Shown piece by piece: positions 34,294-44,109 of a stretch of 64,000 nucleotides of DNA (positions are counted from its first letter, which is position 1; each line of letters begins with the position of its first letter). The notes under the pieces were generated by a model, which saw only the letters and a program-made list of their open reading frames with translations, was not told where the DNA came from and did no database searches. Both the position numbers and the translations under genes were made by a program. The stretch is from Fragaria x ananassa (lineage: Eukaryota > Streptophyta > Magnoliopsida > Rosales > Rosaceae): NCBI GenBank assembly GCA_034370585.1, contig CP139763.1:13454001-13518000 (forward strand), in the 5' to 3' direction.

Positions 34294-34755
34294 TTGGAGA
34301 TCGGGAGAGCGAGGGAGGAGGGAGGAGGTGGAGACCGGGAGAGGGAGGGAGGGAGGAGGCAGAGACCGGGAGAGGGAGGGAGGAGGGAGGAGGCGGAGAC
34401 GGGAGAGGGAGGGAGGAGGGAGGAGGGAGGAGACCGGGAGAGGGAGAGGGAGGAGGGAGGAGACCGGGATCGGGAAAGGGAGGGAGGGAGGAGGGAGGAG
34501 GCGGAGACGGGAGAGGGAGGGAGGAGGGAGGAGGGAGGAGACCGGGAGAGGGAGCGGGAAGAGGGAGGAGACCGGGACCGGGAGAGGGAGGGAGGGAACG
34601 GGAGGAGGCGGAGACGGGAGAGGGAGGGAGGAGGGAGGAGACCGGGTTCGGGAAAGGGAGGGAGGGAGGAGGGAGGAGGCGGAGACGAGAGAGGGATAAT
34701 TAGAAGGGAGGAGGTGGAGACGGGAGAGGGAGGGAGGAGGGAGGGAGGAGGCTAG
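34294..34755. repeat. 460-bp nearly pure purine tract (GGGAGAGGGAGGAGG)
   Basis: The + strand is almost entirely G and A, built from shuffled GGGAGAGGGAGG, GGAGGAGG and GAGACCGGGA words in an irregular tandem. It lies between the transposase remnant and the subterminal repeats of CACTA 1, where the sister element has a CT-rich tract (40590-40800). It is probably the 5' leader of the minus-strand transposon gene, expanded. Confidence 0.8.
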
Positions 34756-34899
34756 GGTTTCGCAGTTAAACCCGAAAACTTTAGCCGACGAAATAATTAT
34801 TTCGTATGCTAAAGCTACGAATTTCGTCGGCTACACATCAATTCGTCGGCTAAACCTTTGAAATTCGTCGGCTAAAAGTATTTTTATACATTTGGCACA

Positions 34900-35692
34900 T
34901 TGTGATTGTGATGATCAAACTTGAGAAAAATAAATCCGACCGTCAGATCTGACCATCATGACAAAATACATGTATGGGAAAAAATTCAACTTGATCCGAC
35001 AAGAATAAGGGCTCGATCCGGACGGTCAATCTCGTAAGTCAAACCCCTAAACGCACGAAAAAGGTCGTTCGACCGTCTAAATTACGTATTTTGGCCGGAC
35101 CTCCAACTGAAAATAGTTTTAAATCGATGACACGCAACAAGTCGTATAAAAATTTTACGCAAAATAACCACCGAATATAGGGCTACTCATAGGGGGAAAG
35201 AATGAAAAATTGCATTGACCGCAACTATCGGCACCGAATATTTACCGGAATAGTGTGATTTTTCAACCTTGGATGTATTTCAACATTCTCGTCATATCTT
35301 ATTTCATGACTTTTTGGCGTTTGAAGGTTTTACGTATAGTTTGTTTTTGAAACGGAACATTTACATAACACTTGGTAAATAAGTTATACAACATTAGTAT
35401 GCATGTTGTGATTGTGATGATCAAACTTGAGAAACAGAAATCCGACCATCAGATCTGACAATCATGACAAAATATATGTATGGGAAAAAATTCAACTTGG
35501 TCCGAAAACAATAGGGGCTCGATCCGGACGGTCAATCTCGTAAGTCAAAACCCTAAACGCACGGAAAAGGTCGTTTGACCGTCTAAATTACGTATTTTGG
35601 CCAGACCTCCAACTGAAAATAGTTTCAAACCGATGAGACGCAAGAATTCGTCTAAAAATTTTACGGAAAATAACCACCGAAGATAGGGCTAT
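34900..35692 (+). repeat. Direct duplication of a spacer inside CACTA 1
   Basis: About 290 bp at 34900-35185 recur at about 35405-35692 with roughly 90 percent identity by eye. Shared phrases include 'gatccggacggtcaatctcgtaagtcaaa' in two pieces and 'ttacgtattttggcc'. The same spacer occurs once, inverted, at 40127-40380 in CACTA 2, so the duplication is specific to element 1. Confidence 0.75.
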
Positions 35693-36027
35693 AGTAGGTA
35701 ATAGAAAAATTTTAGGGTTTAGCCGACGAATACCCTAACGTATTCGTCGGCTAAAGTATGTAATTGAAAAATTAAAAAATAACTAAAGCCGACAAAATAT
35801 TAGGTTATTCGTCGGCTAAGATGGGTTTATTTTCGTCGGCTATAGTCAACTTTAGCCGACGAAATTAAAATTTCGTCGGCTAAAGTTGACTATAACCGAC
35901 AAAAATATAATTTAGCCGACGAAGGAAAATTTCGTCGGCTCAAGTCTACTTTAGAGGACGAAAAATTGATTCGTCGGCCTGGTTTTTTTTTTTTTCGTCG
36001 GCTAAAGTCTTTCTTCTGGTAGTGATT

Positions 36028-36284
36028 CTTGGGTTTTGACTTATCCTAGAGTTTTGAAAATTAATTCTTAATGTGCCATCATTAAACTGTTGAATACAGT
36101 CTAAATCAGAAAGACTATGTTGTGCATTGGATGGTTGATTCTCACTAGTGAGAGACCATTCAGAAGGAAGATGGACATCTGACCATCTGATTGTGTGAGG
36201 GATAGTAATATTGGCGTTTTCTTGACTACTTTGAATTAAGAGAGTATGGTTTTTGAGACTTTTACTAATGGCTTGAAAATTCAT
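36028..36284 (-). pseudogene. Linker region of viral copy C, part 2
   Basis: Continues the viral sequence on the other side of the transposon. The frame starting at 36284 ('MNFQAISKS...') aligns with copy B at 28817 and differs by a short insertion of about 8 codons near 36150. Read out of the transposon, its end is not viral. Confidence 0.65.
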
Positions 36285-36912
36285 GTTTGTGCCGGTGACT
36301 TTATAATGGATTCTATAAATTAAGGCTAAAGGTTGGGTTCCTTCAAGGACATGGTAACCTGAAGTTTTAATGTTGAGAGTTAAAGCTTTTAAGATATGAG
36401 GATCACTGAGGCTAATAGTAAAATCTAGGTAGCAATTAAAATGAACTGGACCATTAAACAGACTTGACTCAATTAATCCAAGGGTACTGTCATTAAAATC
36501 AGTAAACCTTGCATCTCTTAAACATAAAAGAATGGAGGCATTAAGACCTTTTCTAGTTAAAGGCTTGACACCAATTTGAACTAATCCAATATGGACGAAA
36601 TTATGACCATCTTTTTTTATGTTTTTTAATTGATTCTAGACTAAAAAGTTGGCAAGTTTCATGTTGTTTACTAAGAGGGCATAAACTTGTTCTACTGATT
36701 TAATATGGTGTTCACTTTTGAATAAAGCTAGACTCCATTTTTTCTTATAAATTTCATGACTAGGAACTCGGGGAATATTCCAGTCATTCATATCTATGTT
36801 ATCGTTTGACTAATACTCTATTTGTTCTTCGTTGACTATATCTGGAATCCTATTGAGGGAGGACCTAGACGAACTAGAAGTGACTGAGTTGGATCTAAAT
36901 AGTCGACTCATT
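36285..36912 (-). pseudogene. Movement-protein-like region, viral copy C
   Basis: Aligns with the movement-protein-like frame of copy B (28859-29440) from start to end, but several small indels (for example near 36620 and 36675) and stops (near 36810) break the frame. It retains the base near 36380 that copy B lacks, so the two copies carry independent damage. Confidence 0.6.
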
Positions 36913-37324
36913 TTGGGAAAAGAAGAGAAAACAAGACCGAAACTAAAAAGATAGGAGGATTTAAGATCCTTGGCTTAAGACCCTAAAGACTAATACTCGC
37001 ACTTCTCCGCTCATGCCTCAACTGAGACTTAGTGTTTGGACCTGGACTTAATGTTTGGTTGGAGAGAATAACAGGCTTAAAAGGAAGTAAGAAAAAGAAA
37101 ATAAAACCAAAAATCTTTAAAATTAAGGGAGTTTACTCAAAACTTCACAAAATAAGTAAAGCAGATAGATCAACTCAAGATCCACTCCTAGGCGGTAGTC
37201 CGCCACCTGGGGATTGAGAAGTTTAATATGTATAGATTGAATGAAGCTCCAGAACCACTCCTAGGCGGTAGTTCGCCACCTGGGGTTGGAGGTTTTTGAC
37301 TGAATAACTATATCAGGCCGTTTG
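36913..37324 (-). other. Viral leader with two repeated hairpin motifs, copy C
   Basis: Between primer-binding site and first ORF. A 31-bp segment (37182-37212) recurs with one mismatch at 37255-37285. Each copy contains CCTAGGCGG and CCGCCACCTGG halves that can fold together. Duplicated structured elements in a Caulimoviridae leader may affect ribosome shunting or packaging; that role is inference. There is no gene. Confidence 0.6.
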
Positions 37325-37336
37325 GCTCTGATACCA
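37325..37336 (-). other. tRNA-Met primer-binding site, copy C
   Basis: On the minus strand TGGTATCAGAGC, a perfect 12-base match to the initiator tRNA-Met complement. It marks the conventional start of the viral map in Caulimoviridae and fixes the right end of copy C. Confidence 0.8.
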
Positions 37337-37346
37337 AAAACAGATA

Positions 37347-37349
<3 letters not shown>

Positions 37350-37399
<50 letters not shown>
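37350..37399. repeat. (AT)n microsatellite
   Basis: A run of about 50 bp of AT dinucleotides lies between the viral end and the fold-back MITE. A shorter run occurs on the MITE's other side (37702-37716), so the MITE sits inside a TA repeat. Confidence 0.9.
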
Positions 37400-37401
<2 letters not shown>

Positions 37402-37404
<3 letters not shown>

Positions 37405-37702
37405 GGAGCCATTCGAGAGCGGACGTCCGCACGGCCCTTAAAGTGCGGACGTCCCTCCTTTCACCACCGTATGGCGCCGACGAGGGCGCGCCTCCACCCC
37501 AGCGGACTCCAGCAGCGTCCCTAACCACTTTCCCTCCCCGGCGAGTCGATCTCGCCGAAAAACTGGAATTTGGCTGACTTGCAGGGGAGGGAAAATGGTT
37601 GGGGACGCTGCTGGAGTCCGCTGGGGTGGAGGCGCGCCCTCGCCGGCGCCGTATGGTGGCGAATGGAGGGACATCCGGACGTGCGCCTCTGATCCGGCCT
37701 GT
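37402..37702. repeat. GC-rich fold-back MITE
   Basis: The left arm (about 37441-37540) and right arm (about 37580-37680) are near-perfect reverse complements of about 100 bp separated by a loop of about 40 bp. The termini carry GCGGACGTCCGC-type words. It is GC-rich, noncoding and inserted in TA repeats. Apparent open frames on both strands mirror one another and are not genes. Confidence 0.8.
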
Positions 37703-38000
37703 ATATATATATATATACACACACAATGCTTTTCAGATACGGAGGTCCGTGTCTTTTCAAAAATCCGGATTTGCAACGCAGACCGTTGGATGCTATTAAA
37801 TGATCTTCTAGGGCTGTGATTAAAACAAACCCAAAATGGGTCGTCCGCTCCAGGGAAAACACACGGGTTCAGTTATTGATTCGACCCGGGTCGAATCTCA
37901 AACCTATTTGCAGCTCTGCAGATAACAAAGACGAAGAGGAATAGAGGCAGCCAAGAACATAGAATACGAAATTGGAGGAATTGAAAGGGTTAGCTCCGTT

Positions 38001-38168
38001 ATGGTCTTAGCGGCGTCAAGATTAACCTCGTTGGGTCTCACCCAGTTGAATCTCCTCACCAATCGACAAGGAAGATGCAAGAAGTGCTCGCTCAAGGACT
38101 GCGCCAAGATGATCGGTTTTGTCGATGCTGACAGCGATGGCCACGTCAACTTCGAGGGATTCAGGTAG
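38001..38168 (+). pseudogene. EF-hand (calmodulin-like) gene fragment
   Basis: A 55-codon frame ends in 'CAKMIGFVDADSDGHVNFEGF', which fits an EF-hand loop (D-x-D-x-D-G-x-V-x-F-x-E/G-F) with Gly where the last Glu ligand is normally found. The preceding residues ('LTSLGLTQ...') resemble the linker before the last EF-hand of calmodulin-like (CML) proteins. It stops right after the loop. No other EF-hand is nearby, so this is a remnant rather than a gene. Confidence 0.6.
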
Positions 38169-38290
38169 GTTCCGTTTATCAAGGGATAATCATAAGGGCG
38201 TCGACGGAACTGCGTTTCTGGTGAGGATGAATTTGGAGAGGCAAATGCGTTCATGATTTCAGAGGCCTACTAGAGCCATACCCTCTCCAA

Positions 38291-38480
38291 TGTTGGGAAG
38301 TGATCGGTTATTGTTTTAATTTCAGTATTAATTGATGATTATAGTAGCTTATTGCTAGTTGTGATGTCAAATGTTGGGAGGTGATCGGTTATTGTTTTAA
38401 TTTCAGTATTAATTGATGATTATAGTAGCTTATTGCTAGTTGTGATGTCAAATGTTGGGAAGTGATCGGTTATTGTTTTT
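38291..38480 (+). repeat. 81-bp tandem repeat, about 2.4 copies
   Basis: A unit beginning TGTTGGGAAGTGATCGG starts at 38291, 38372 and 38453, with one or two substitutions between copies. The third copy is partial. It lies downstream of the EF-hand fragment. No coding role is seen. Confidence 0.85.
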
Positions 38481-39575
38481 ATATGGCTTGTTTTTAGTAG
38501 CCTCCTTAGTAATGTCAAATGGCTATGCTGCTACACATGGTCGAGTTAAAGAAGAGAGGCATATGAAACTTCATGATACAATGGAAAATGGTAGTGCCAT
38601 TGTGTTACAGAAGTTGTTGGCAAACAAATTCTGATTTGTATTATACATTAAGGTTATGACTGAGAGAAGAAAACAGTGGTGGCCATACATTTTACTACTT
38701 TTATATCATTCTTCACATGAGAAAGGGATCATTATATGTTTCAGTTGGTGGCTGTTCTTTGGGATGTTTAGACGCATAGTGATCTGCAAGTTGCACCTTG
38801 TTGGACAACTGATTTTGAGAGCTATAGCTTTGGTCTCAAACAAAGGGGAATAACTTAGAAGTAGTCCAAGCATAACTTTGATTGTGTATGCTTTCATTGT
38901 AATATTGATAGTCCTTGTAAACTCCATATTACTAGCAAGAAGTAACAACTTTTCTTTTTTTAAGAACAAGATGTGCATATTCATTAATGTAAAATTGAAA
39001 ACAAGAAACAAGTTTGCAGGCAATATGATTATGTATTTGCATCATGACCAAGGTGCAAGCCATTATGATTTCTCAAATATGTAAGAAGATACAAATTGTA
39101 AACGTCACAGATCCAGACTGGCAGCAACAGTAATAACTGATTTCTGTAGCAATATTTCAAAAACAGATATCTGCAGCAACAATAACATTAATAGTAACAA
39201 CTAACAACTAATTACAAAGAAATTTGGCTTTCAAAAACACATATCTTCAGCCATATTTCAAACAGACATGCCTGCGGCAATGGAAACGTAAAACGCTGCT
39301 GTGCTGCAAAACCATATCTTTCTTCATACTTTCCTACTATGCTGCAAAACAAAATGAAGATAAAGTCTCTTTTCTTCAAAAGCTGCTATGTTGCAAAACC
39401 ATATCTTTCTTCATAGTTTGCTGCTATGCTTAATTGGCATCCTCTCCATCGAAGAAAATCGAGTCATCATCTTCATCCGTTGATATTGACTCATTTTCAA
39501 GAACAGAACTACAAGAAAATAACAATTCATTATGTCCTTAAAAACTATATATATATAATGATATGAGAAATCATA
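38481..39575. other. AT-rich unassigned sequence with short repeats
   Basis: Contains no recognisable gene. 'tgctgcaaaaccatatctttcttcata' occurs twice (about 39303 and 39388). A segment at about 39047-39081 is repeated inverted at about 39563-39595, giving a fold-back of about 550 bp that may be a degenerate MITE. Confidence 0.35.
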
Positions 39576-39752
39576 ATGGCTTGCACTTGGGACAAGAAAA
39601 TAACAATTCGTGATGAAGAGCCAAGGCTTATTGATGTTGATCCAAATCAAGAAACAGACGAAGACTCTGGCTATGAGGAAAGGTATAGATTACCAGAAAT
39701 TAATTCTGACACCGAAGAAGACTCATCGGATGATTCCGATTACGAGCCTTAG
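39576..39752 (+). CDS. Short acidic ORF, possible transposon-protein C-terminus
   Basis: 58 codons from ATG 39576 to TAG 39750, ending in a highly acidic tail ('DTEEDSSDDSDYEP'). I do not recognise it. Acidic tails of this kind end some plant CACTA proteins, and the subterminal repeats of CACTA 2 begin 170 bp downstream. It could therefore be the last exon of a lost transposase gene. Start and expression are uncertain. Confidence 0.25.
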   Translation: MACTWDKKITIRDEEPRLIDVDPNQETDEDSGYEERYRLPEINSDTEEDSSDDSDYEP

Positions 39753-41524
39753 TTTTAATTCCGATTACATTAATTTGTAATAAAAAAGGATGTATTACCT
39801 TTATATTTTACATATGTTGAATTCATATTTCTATTATTTTATATGAATTTTGGTGATATATGAACAGGAAGTTAGTATGGTTTACATTAAACCTTCTGTT
39901 TTTTTAATGTATTTTTTATACTTTAGCCGACGAAATATCCCATAATTCGTCGGCTTAAACAATCTTAGCCGACGAAATATACTATAATTCGTCGGCTTAA
40001 AACATCTTAGCCGACGAAATATACCATAATTCGTTGGCTAAGATGAGGTTAGCCGACGAATACCCTAATATTTTGTCGGCTAAATTCTAAACCCTAAACC
40101 TTTGCCGACGAATACCCTAATATACGACTTGTTGCGTCTCATCGGTTTGAAACTATTTTGAGTTGAAGGTCCGGCCAAAATACGTAATTTAGACGGTACA
40201 ATGACCTTTTCCGTGCGTTTAGGGGTTTGACTTACGGGATTGACCGTCCGGATCGAGCCCTTAACCTTGTCGGATCAAGTTGAATTTTTTCCCATACATG
40301 TAATTTATCATGATGGTCAGATTTGACGGTGGGATTTTCGTTTCTTAAGTTTGATCATCACATTCATAATGTGCCGAATGTATAAAAAGTACTTTAGCCA
40401 ACGATATTCACAGGTTTAGCCGACGAATTTCAAAGGTTCAGCCGACGAATTTCAAAGCTTTAGCCGACGAATTTAGACGTTTAGCCGACGAATTTCATAG
40501 GTTAGCTGACGAATTGAAAGGTTTAGCCGACGAAATAAGTATATCGTCGGCTAAAGATATCAGGACTGTAGAAAAATGCAGCGCTCAACAGCCTCCACAG
40601 AGCGACGAAAACACCCTAGCTAATGCCCGGTCCGCCTCCGTGAGCCCTCACCGCGCTCCCAGTCGCCCTCTCCTTCTCCCGGTCGCCCTCTCTCTCTCCC
40701 TCTCTCGGTCGCCCTCTTCCTCTTCCAGTCGCCGTCTCCCGGTTGCCGTCTCCCTGTCCTGCTCGCCTGCTCCGGCTGCTCTGCCTGTTCGCCAGGTGGT
40801 GTAATCCTCTGATTTTGATTTCGATATGTCATTCTAGGGTTTCGAATTTGGGAATTTAGGGTTTTTATGCGGTATCGATATTGTGGATTGGTTTATGATG
40901 AATATATACATGGTTGCTCTTTGTGTGACTTCATTGTGGTTTGGATTATGCAAGTTTTAATATATGGTTGCTGAAATATTGTGGATATTTTCGATGCCTA
41001 TTGATTTTGTGTATGATTTACGTGTGGTGTGTCGTTATTAAGTTTCATGTAGTCTGGATCAGTTAGTAAATTAGTTTAGTGATTCACATATATGATTAGA
41101 GCAAAACAGAGAGCGACATTGTTAAGCATTTGTGTTGATGTGGAATTCGGAATGGTGGATAGTAGCGTCTCTTTTTTTAGGTTCATTAGAATGTCGAGGG
41201 AAGGTGCAGTTGTTTGCGAGTGATTTTGTTGATTGGTGGTGTGAATGAGATTAACTGTGTGCAAGTACATGGTTATTTGGACATTGGTATGTCATAACTC
41301 GATTTCTAGGTGCTTAAAAAGGATATAATCATTCGCCTTTCCAATCAACAAAATTTTTGGTAAATAACCATATATAATCATTCGCCTTTCCAATCAACAA
41401 AATCTACTCCTTAACTCCTACAGGGCACCTCCACATATATTTTTGGTAAAAGGATATAATCATTCGCCTTTCTTCCTCAGCCTTGATTCAAATTAATATT
41501 TTAAACAGGATGAGCGGTAATTTT

Positions 41525-42215
41525 TAGGGGTGGGCATAAAATCCGGTAATCCCGAACTCGTCCCGGGCCCGTCCCGAAATTTACCAGGACGGAACGAGAT
41601 TTAAATCTTAAAACGTCAGGCCCGTCCCGTCCCGTCCCCTCTTTATAGAACGGGACAGGACACGGGACGGATAATTAAAGTCCCGTTTAGGCCCGTCCCG
41701 TCCCGCTATTTTAATAATTGATTATTTATGAATTAAGATGTGATTTGAGCCTTTATTTAAGTGTTTTCATCTTAGCTCTTTGTTTCTTTAAGTTAATTGA
41801 CTGTCTCCAATTCACTAACAATGATGTTTAATACTTTAATTTGTTGATTGTTGTGGACTCTTTTCTTGCACCGTAGTAGTGATGACATGTTTAGAGAAAG
41901 TAAACAGTATAAACTCTCTTATTACACCATTTTGTACTTGTAAATATGTTACAAGTACTTGTTAATACTTAATAGAGTAAATAACACTATAAAACTATGA
42001 AACTCTTTCTTTTACTTACAAGTTTATTTTCAACTTTTTTTATCTGGGACTGGGCCCGTCCCGTCCCATCCCGTCCCGTCTCAACCGGGATAGGGCCCAG
42101 GTGGGATGAAATCTAAAAATAGTAAATCTCGTCCCGTCCCGTCCCGTTTTCAATGTCTGGGACGGGCCGTGGAATTACCTCTATCCCGTCTCATCCCGTC
42201 CCATGCCCAGCCCTT
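41525..42215. mobile_element. Nonautonomous hAT element 3 (TSD GTAATTTT)
   Basis: Termini TAGGGGTGGGCA and TGCCCAGCCCTT are bounded by the exact 8-bp duplication GTAATTTT (41517-41524, 42216-42223). Both ends are rich in CCCGTCCCG words as in element 2 (18367-19330). It is 691 bp, noncoding, and inserted inside CACTA 2 between its leader and first coding piece. Confidence 0.85.
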
Positions 42216-42385
42216 GTAATTTTAGATCGACGAAGGGTTCGAATGGCCAAAGGTCCGAATCGTCTTAGGGAATCTCTAGAAACCCTCAAACGTCGTTTCA
42301 GGGCCCCATGACAGCTAGACGTGCGACCCTTCTAGAGACGGCGTAGAGGCAGCCGAGTGTTTCCCATTCCTCGAGGCAGCCGGAG

Positions 42386-43460
42386 GTGCCCCCTTCATCG
42401 AGGCAACCGGTCGTCCCTCGTTCCTCGAGGCAGTTGTGGCTTCAGACCCAGACGGAGGTGTCTGCACCCCGTATGCCTGAGATACACCGGGCGCCCACTC
42501 CGAGTCCTACTGCTTCGAATGGTGGGTCAGATGGGGTACATATGTCGCCGTCTCATCTGTTCATTCCGTGGATGATACCGGCCTTACCTGCATTCGATGG
42601 CTCAGGGATGCCGATTTATCCACTGCCACCGCTAGTAGCTCCATCAGCGGCGTACCGGTTCGTGCCTTTTGATACGTCTCTTATTTCCGCGTGGGTATCA
42701 TCATCAGCGACAGAGACAGAATCCGTCGCGTTCGCCGCATCGCCCTCAGGTAATGAAAGATGAATGATTTGTTTTCTTATAATTAATAATAAAGGGTCTC
42801 TGATTAATAATCAATTTGGTTTATCATATGATAGGCACCGTCGGAGCGAAGCCGACAAAGAAGAAGAGAGGTCTCGTCACATGGAAGGCTCTCGAGAAGA
42901 CCGTCAGTACCTCAGGGAGGATCGTCATCGGTACCGACAGGGATGACGACATAGTATCAGGCGGGAAGTCGAGGACGTACTCCGGCTGCGTGGGAGCGCT
43001 CATTAGGGATAGTCCCTATGTTGTGGTCAGACTGGGGCGAGGTCCCGCAGGAGGTTAAGGACATGGTCCACAACACGATGTCGGTGAGTTTACAAAATGC
43101 CTCAATAATATTATGTATTACATTGTTGATTTCTCGAAAAACTAAACTAATAAACGGTTAAATGCAGGTGTGGTTTGAGGTTCCCGAGCACCTGAAGAAC
43201 AGCTTGGCAGACGTTGTGCATGGGTGAAGGTACGTTGGCAAGTTAATGAAAAAACAAAATTGTATGTGATATTAATAATATTTCTAATATTTTTGTTGTA
43301 TCTGTAGGTACAAGGAGTGGAAGAACGATTTGCGGGCCCACTGGATTACGCACGGGAACGCACGTTCTGGTACCCCTGCTGAGTTCCAGTACAGGGAGTA
43401 CGAGTGACATTGGCTTTTGACATCAGAATTCAACAAGCCTCGTAAACATGTATTTAAAAA
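42386..43460 (+). pseudogene. Ptta/En/Spm transposase-like (Transposase_24) remnant in CACTA 2
   Basis: Exon-like pieces: a Pro/Ser-rich segment (42386-42763), 'KPTKKKRGLVTWKAL' after an AG acceptor at about 42834, 'VWFEVPEHLKNSLADVVHG' (about 43168-43227), and 'YKEWKNDLRAHWITHGN...EFQYREYE' to 'SEFNKPRKHVF' (about 43308-43455). The layout is that of Transposase_24 proteins: a DNA-binding-like N-terminus followed by a W/H-rich core. A frameshift near 43035, a TGA after 'HG' and another after 'YREYE' disable it. Same family as the remnant at 33110-34255. Confidence 0.65.
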
Positions 43461-43575
43461 AAATTAATTAGTTAATTTTTCATTAAGTACGTCCGTTTTT
43501 AAATATCTTACTAATAGTTTATTTTTTTATTTGAATGTCGTTTCCCGGGCGAATGCTCAGAACCTGTAGTACGAT

Positions 43576-44109
43576 CCGTAGGTGCTTATCATGATCCTCC
43601 AAAGTCTTGGAGTAAATCAAAGTATCATCCACAAATACTACTACAAACACATCCAGATAAGGACTGAACATGCGGTTCATCAAATCCATAAAAGCAGCAG
43701 GGGCATTTGTTAGACCAAAAGGCATAACAACAAACTCATAATGCCCATATCTAGACTTAAAAGCGGTCTTCGGAATATCCTCCTCCTTCACCCTCAACTG
43801 GTGATAACCAGACCTCAGATCAATCTTAGAGAATACTGTAGCACCTCTAAGCTGATCAAATAAATCATCAATCCTAGGAAAGGGATACCTATTCTTGATG
43901 GTCACCTTGTTCAACTCCCGATAGTCCACACACAATCGGAGTGTATCATCCTTCTTCCTCACAAACAACACCGGTGCACCCCAAGGCGAGGTGCTAGGTC
44001 TAATGAATCCCTGCTCGAGAAGACCCTTAATCTGAACCTTCAACTCCTGAAGATCAGTTCTCCCCATTTGATAAGGAGTCTTTGACACCGGTGAAGTACC
44101 TGGTACCAC
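43576..44109 (-). pseudogene. Truncated reverse transcriptase of Tekay-type gypsy element
   Basis: Minus-strand RT with 'LRLCVDYRELNKVTIKNRYPFP' in part, 'FSKIDLRSGYHQLRV', 'MPFGLTNAPAAFMDLMN' and the catalytic FVDD ('VVFVDDTLIYSKT'). These residues are characteristic of chromovirus/Tekay RT. The homology ends just past 'EDHDKHLRIV' at about 43576, where CACTA 2 begins. RNase H, integrase and 3' LTR are missing. A frameshift near 44110 separates it from gag-protease. Confidence 0.85.

Larger units (their letters stand above)
32432..36024 (-). mobile_element. CACTA transposon 1 with ATT target duplication
   Basis: Termini are CACTACCAG (32432) and CTGGTAGTG (to 36024), flanked by ATT at 32429-32431 and 36025-36027. 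The empty site survives in viral copy B (ATT at 28591-28593 with identical flanks), so the boundaries are exact. Both ends carry dense TTTAGCCGACGAA/TTCGTCGGCTAAA subterminal repeats (32450-32990, 34780-34870, 35715-36010). The 3593-bp interior holds remnants of a Ptta/En/Spm-type gene on the minus strand, a purine tract and a duplicated spacer. A relative lies at 39923-43575. Confidence 0.9.
29713..37336 (-). mobile_element. Endogenous florendovirus-like copy C, split by a CACTA element
   Basis: Minus-strand copy running from primer-binding site and leader (37336 to about 36913), through movement-protein and linker regions, to a long intact capsid frame. It ends within the region preceding the protease at 29713. 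It is interrupted at 32432-36024 by a transposon. Protease, RT and ORF2 are absent. Being nearest to the leader end, it supplies the 5' part that copy A lacks. Confidence 0.7.
39923..43575 (+). mobile_element. CACTA transposon 2, truncated
   Basis: Colinear, in inverted orientation, with CACTA 1. It has GCCGACGAA/TTCGTCGGC subterminal repeats (39923-40120 and 40395-40560), the same spacer (40127-40380), a CT-rich leader (40590-40800) and Transposase_24-type exons (to 43460). Homology to element 1 continues to about 43575 and then stops at a Tekay-type retrotransposon. Neither CACTA terminus is found, so both ends are truncated. It carries a nested hAT. Confidence 0.7.

Noticed and set aside
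34294..34755. Gly/Arg/Glu-rich frames of up to 153 codons
   Set aside because: Automatic result of the purine-only tract; no stop codons can easily form in it.
19777..37336. Ordinary Ty3/gypsy retrotransposon instead of a virus
   Set aside because: No LTRs flank any copy, integrase is absent in all three, a movement-protein-like region precedes the capsid, and a tRNA-Met site sits in a leader; these fit Caulimoviridae better.
37313..37862. Several overlapping frames with Ile-Tyr repeats
   Set aside because: Products of (AT)n microsatellites and the self-complementary MITE.
40514..40804. Pro/Ser/Leu-rich frame next to CACTA repeats
   Set aside because: Corresponds to the CT-rich leader of CACTA 2; the matching region in CACTA 1 is not coding.
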